In this document: in pieces, positions 35,101 through 35,301 of the stretch
How positions within the stretch are numbered: the first letter of the stretch is position 1
How the letters are laid out: the number at the start of each line of letters is the position of its first letter
Assembly (NCBI GenBank): GCA_030620115.1
Contig: JAUXFG010000026.1
Span: 1-35,301, forward strand
Origin: Candidatus Fermentibacterota bacterium
GTDB lineage: Bacteria > JAFGKV01
Length of the DNA: 35,301 nt
Reading direction: 5' to 3'
Notes under the pieces: model-generated
Databases searched by the model: none
What the model saw: only the letters and a program-made list of their open reading frames with translations
What the model was told of the DNA's origin: nothing
Translations under genes and position numbers: made by a program

Positions 35101-35301
35101 AGATCGCGCGCCTCGCGCATGAAGGCGGATAGGCGACGCCGAGGAACAAGTGGGCCTGTTCGAGTGATGATAAAGCACCGCTCTTGGGGTCAGGGTACCA
35201 GGAAGAAGTCAAGGGAAAAGCTTGAGCTCCGATTTTGACAATACTCCTCCGTTGCCGATCGATGTCGGTTTTCGAGAAACGAGTTGATCAGGACCAGACT
35301 G

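Noticed and set aside
1-35301. CRISPR array, tRNA or rRNA genes
   Set aside because: No regularly spaced direct repeats with unique spacers, and no tRNA cloverleaf or rRNA signature noticed while reading; not excluded by a tRNAscan/Infernal run.

Overview
This 35.3-kb bacterial window looks like a chromosome fragment or MAG contig. Several proteins carry YPNPF-type C-terminal sorting/FlgD-Ig-like domains, which suggests an FCB-group-like lineage (inference). Genes read from the sequence, in order: lepA (-); a secreted protein with a HELAN motif (-); a RAYT transposase remnant inside inverted REP hairpins; a GNAT-like protein (-); a FIST-domain protein translationally coupled to a hybrid histidine kinase (+); a B12-binding/radical-SAM-like protein (+); a TetR - MMPL/RND - LolA-like - outer-membrane beta-barrel operon (+) with matching operator-like palindromes; a secreted T9SS-like protein (-); a methionine gamma-lyase/cystathionine gamma-synthase family PLP enzyme (-); three more secreted proteins (+), comprising a short T9SS-like protein, a Gly/Asn repeat fibre-like protein and a PQQ-type beta-propeller; a clan-CD/C25-like predicted protease (-); and an IS1634-like transposase (+). 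The most interesting segment is an accessory island at ~28.74-34.77 kb. It is bracketed by ~175-bp imperfect inverted repeats and holds a compact three-gene operon: two proteins of unknown family plus a 1037-aa KGGVGRS-motif ParA/MinD-like ATPase fused to a TPR-like array. It has no transposase of its own. I propose it as a candidate undescribed conflict/defence-type or passenger mobile module. Intergenic regions also carry at least four families of dispersed palindromic repeats. All calls come from reading sequence and ORF translations; no database search was run.
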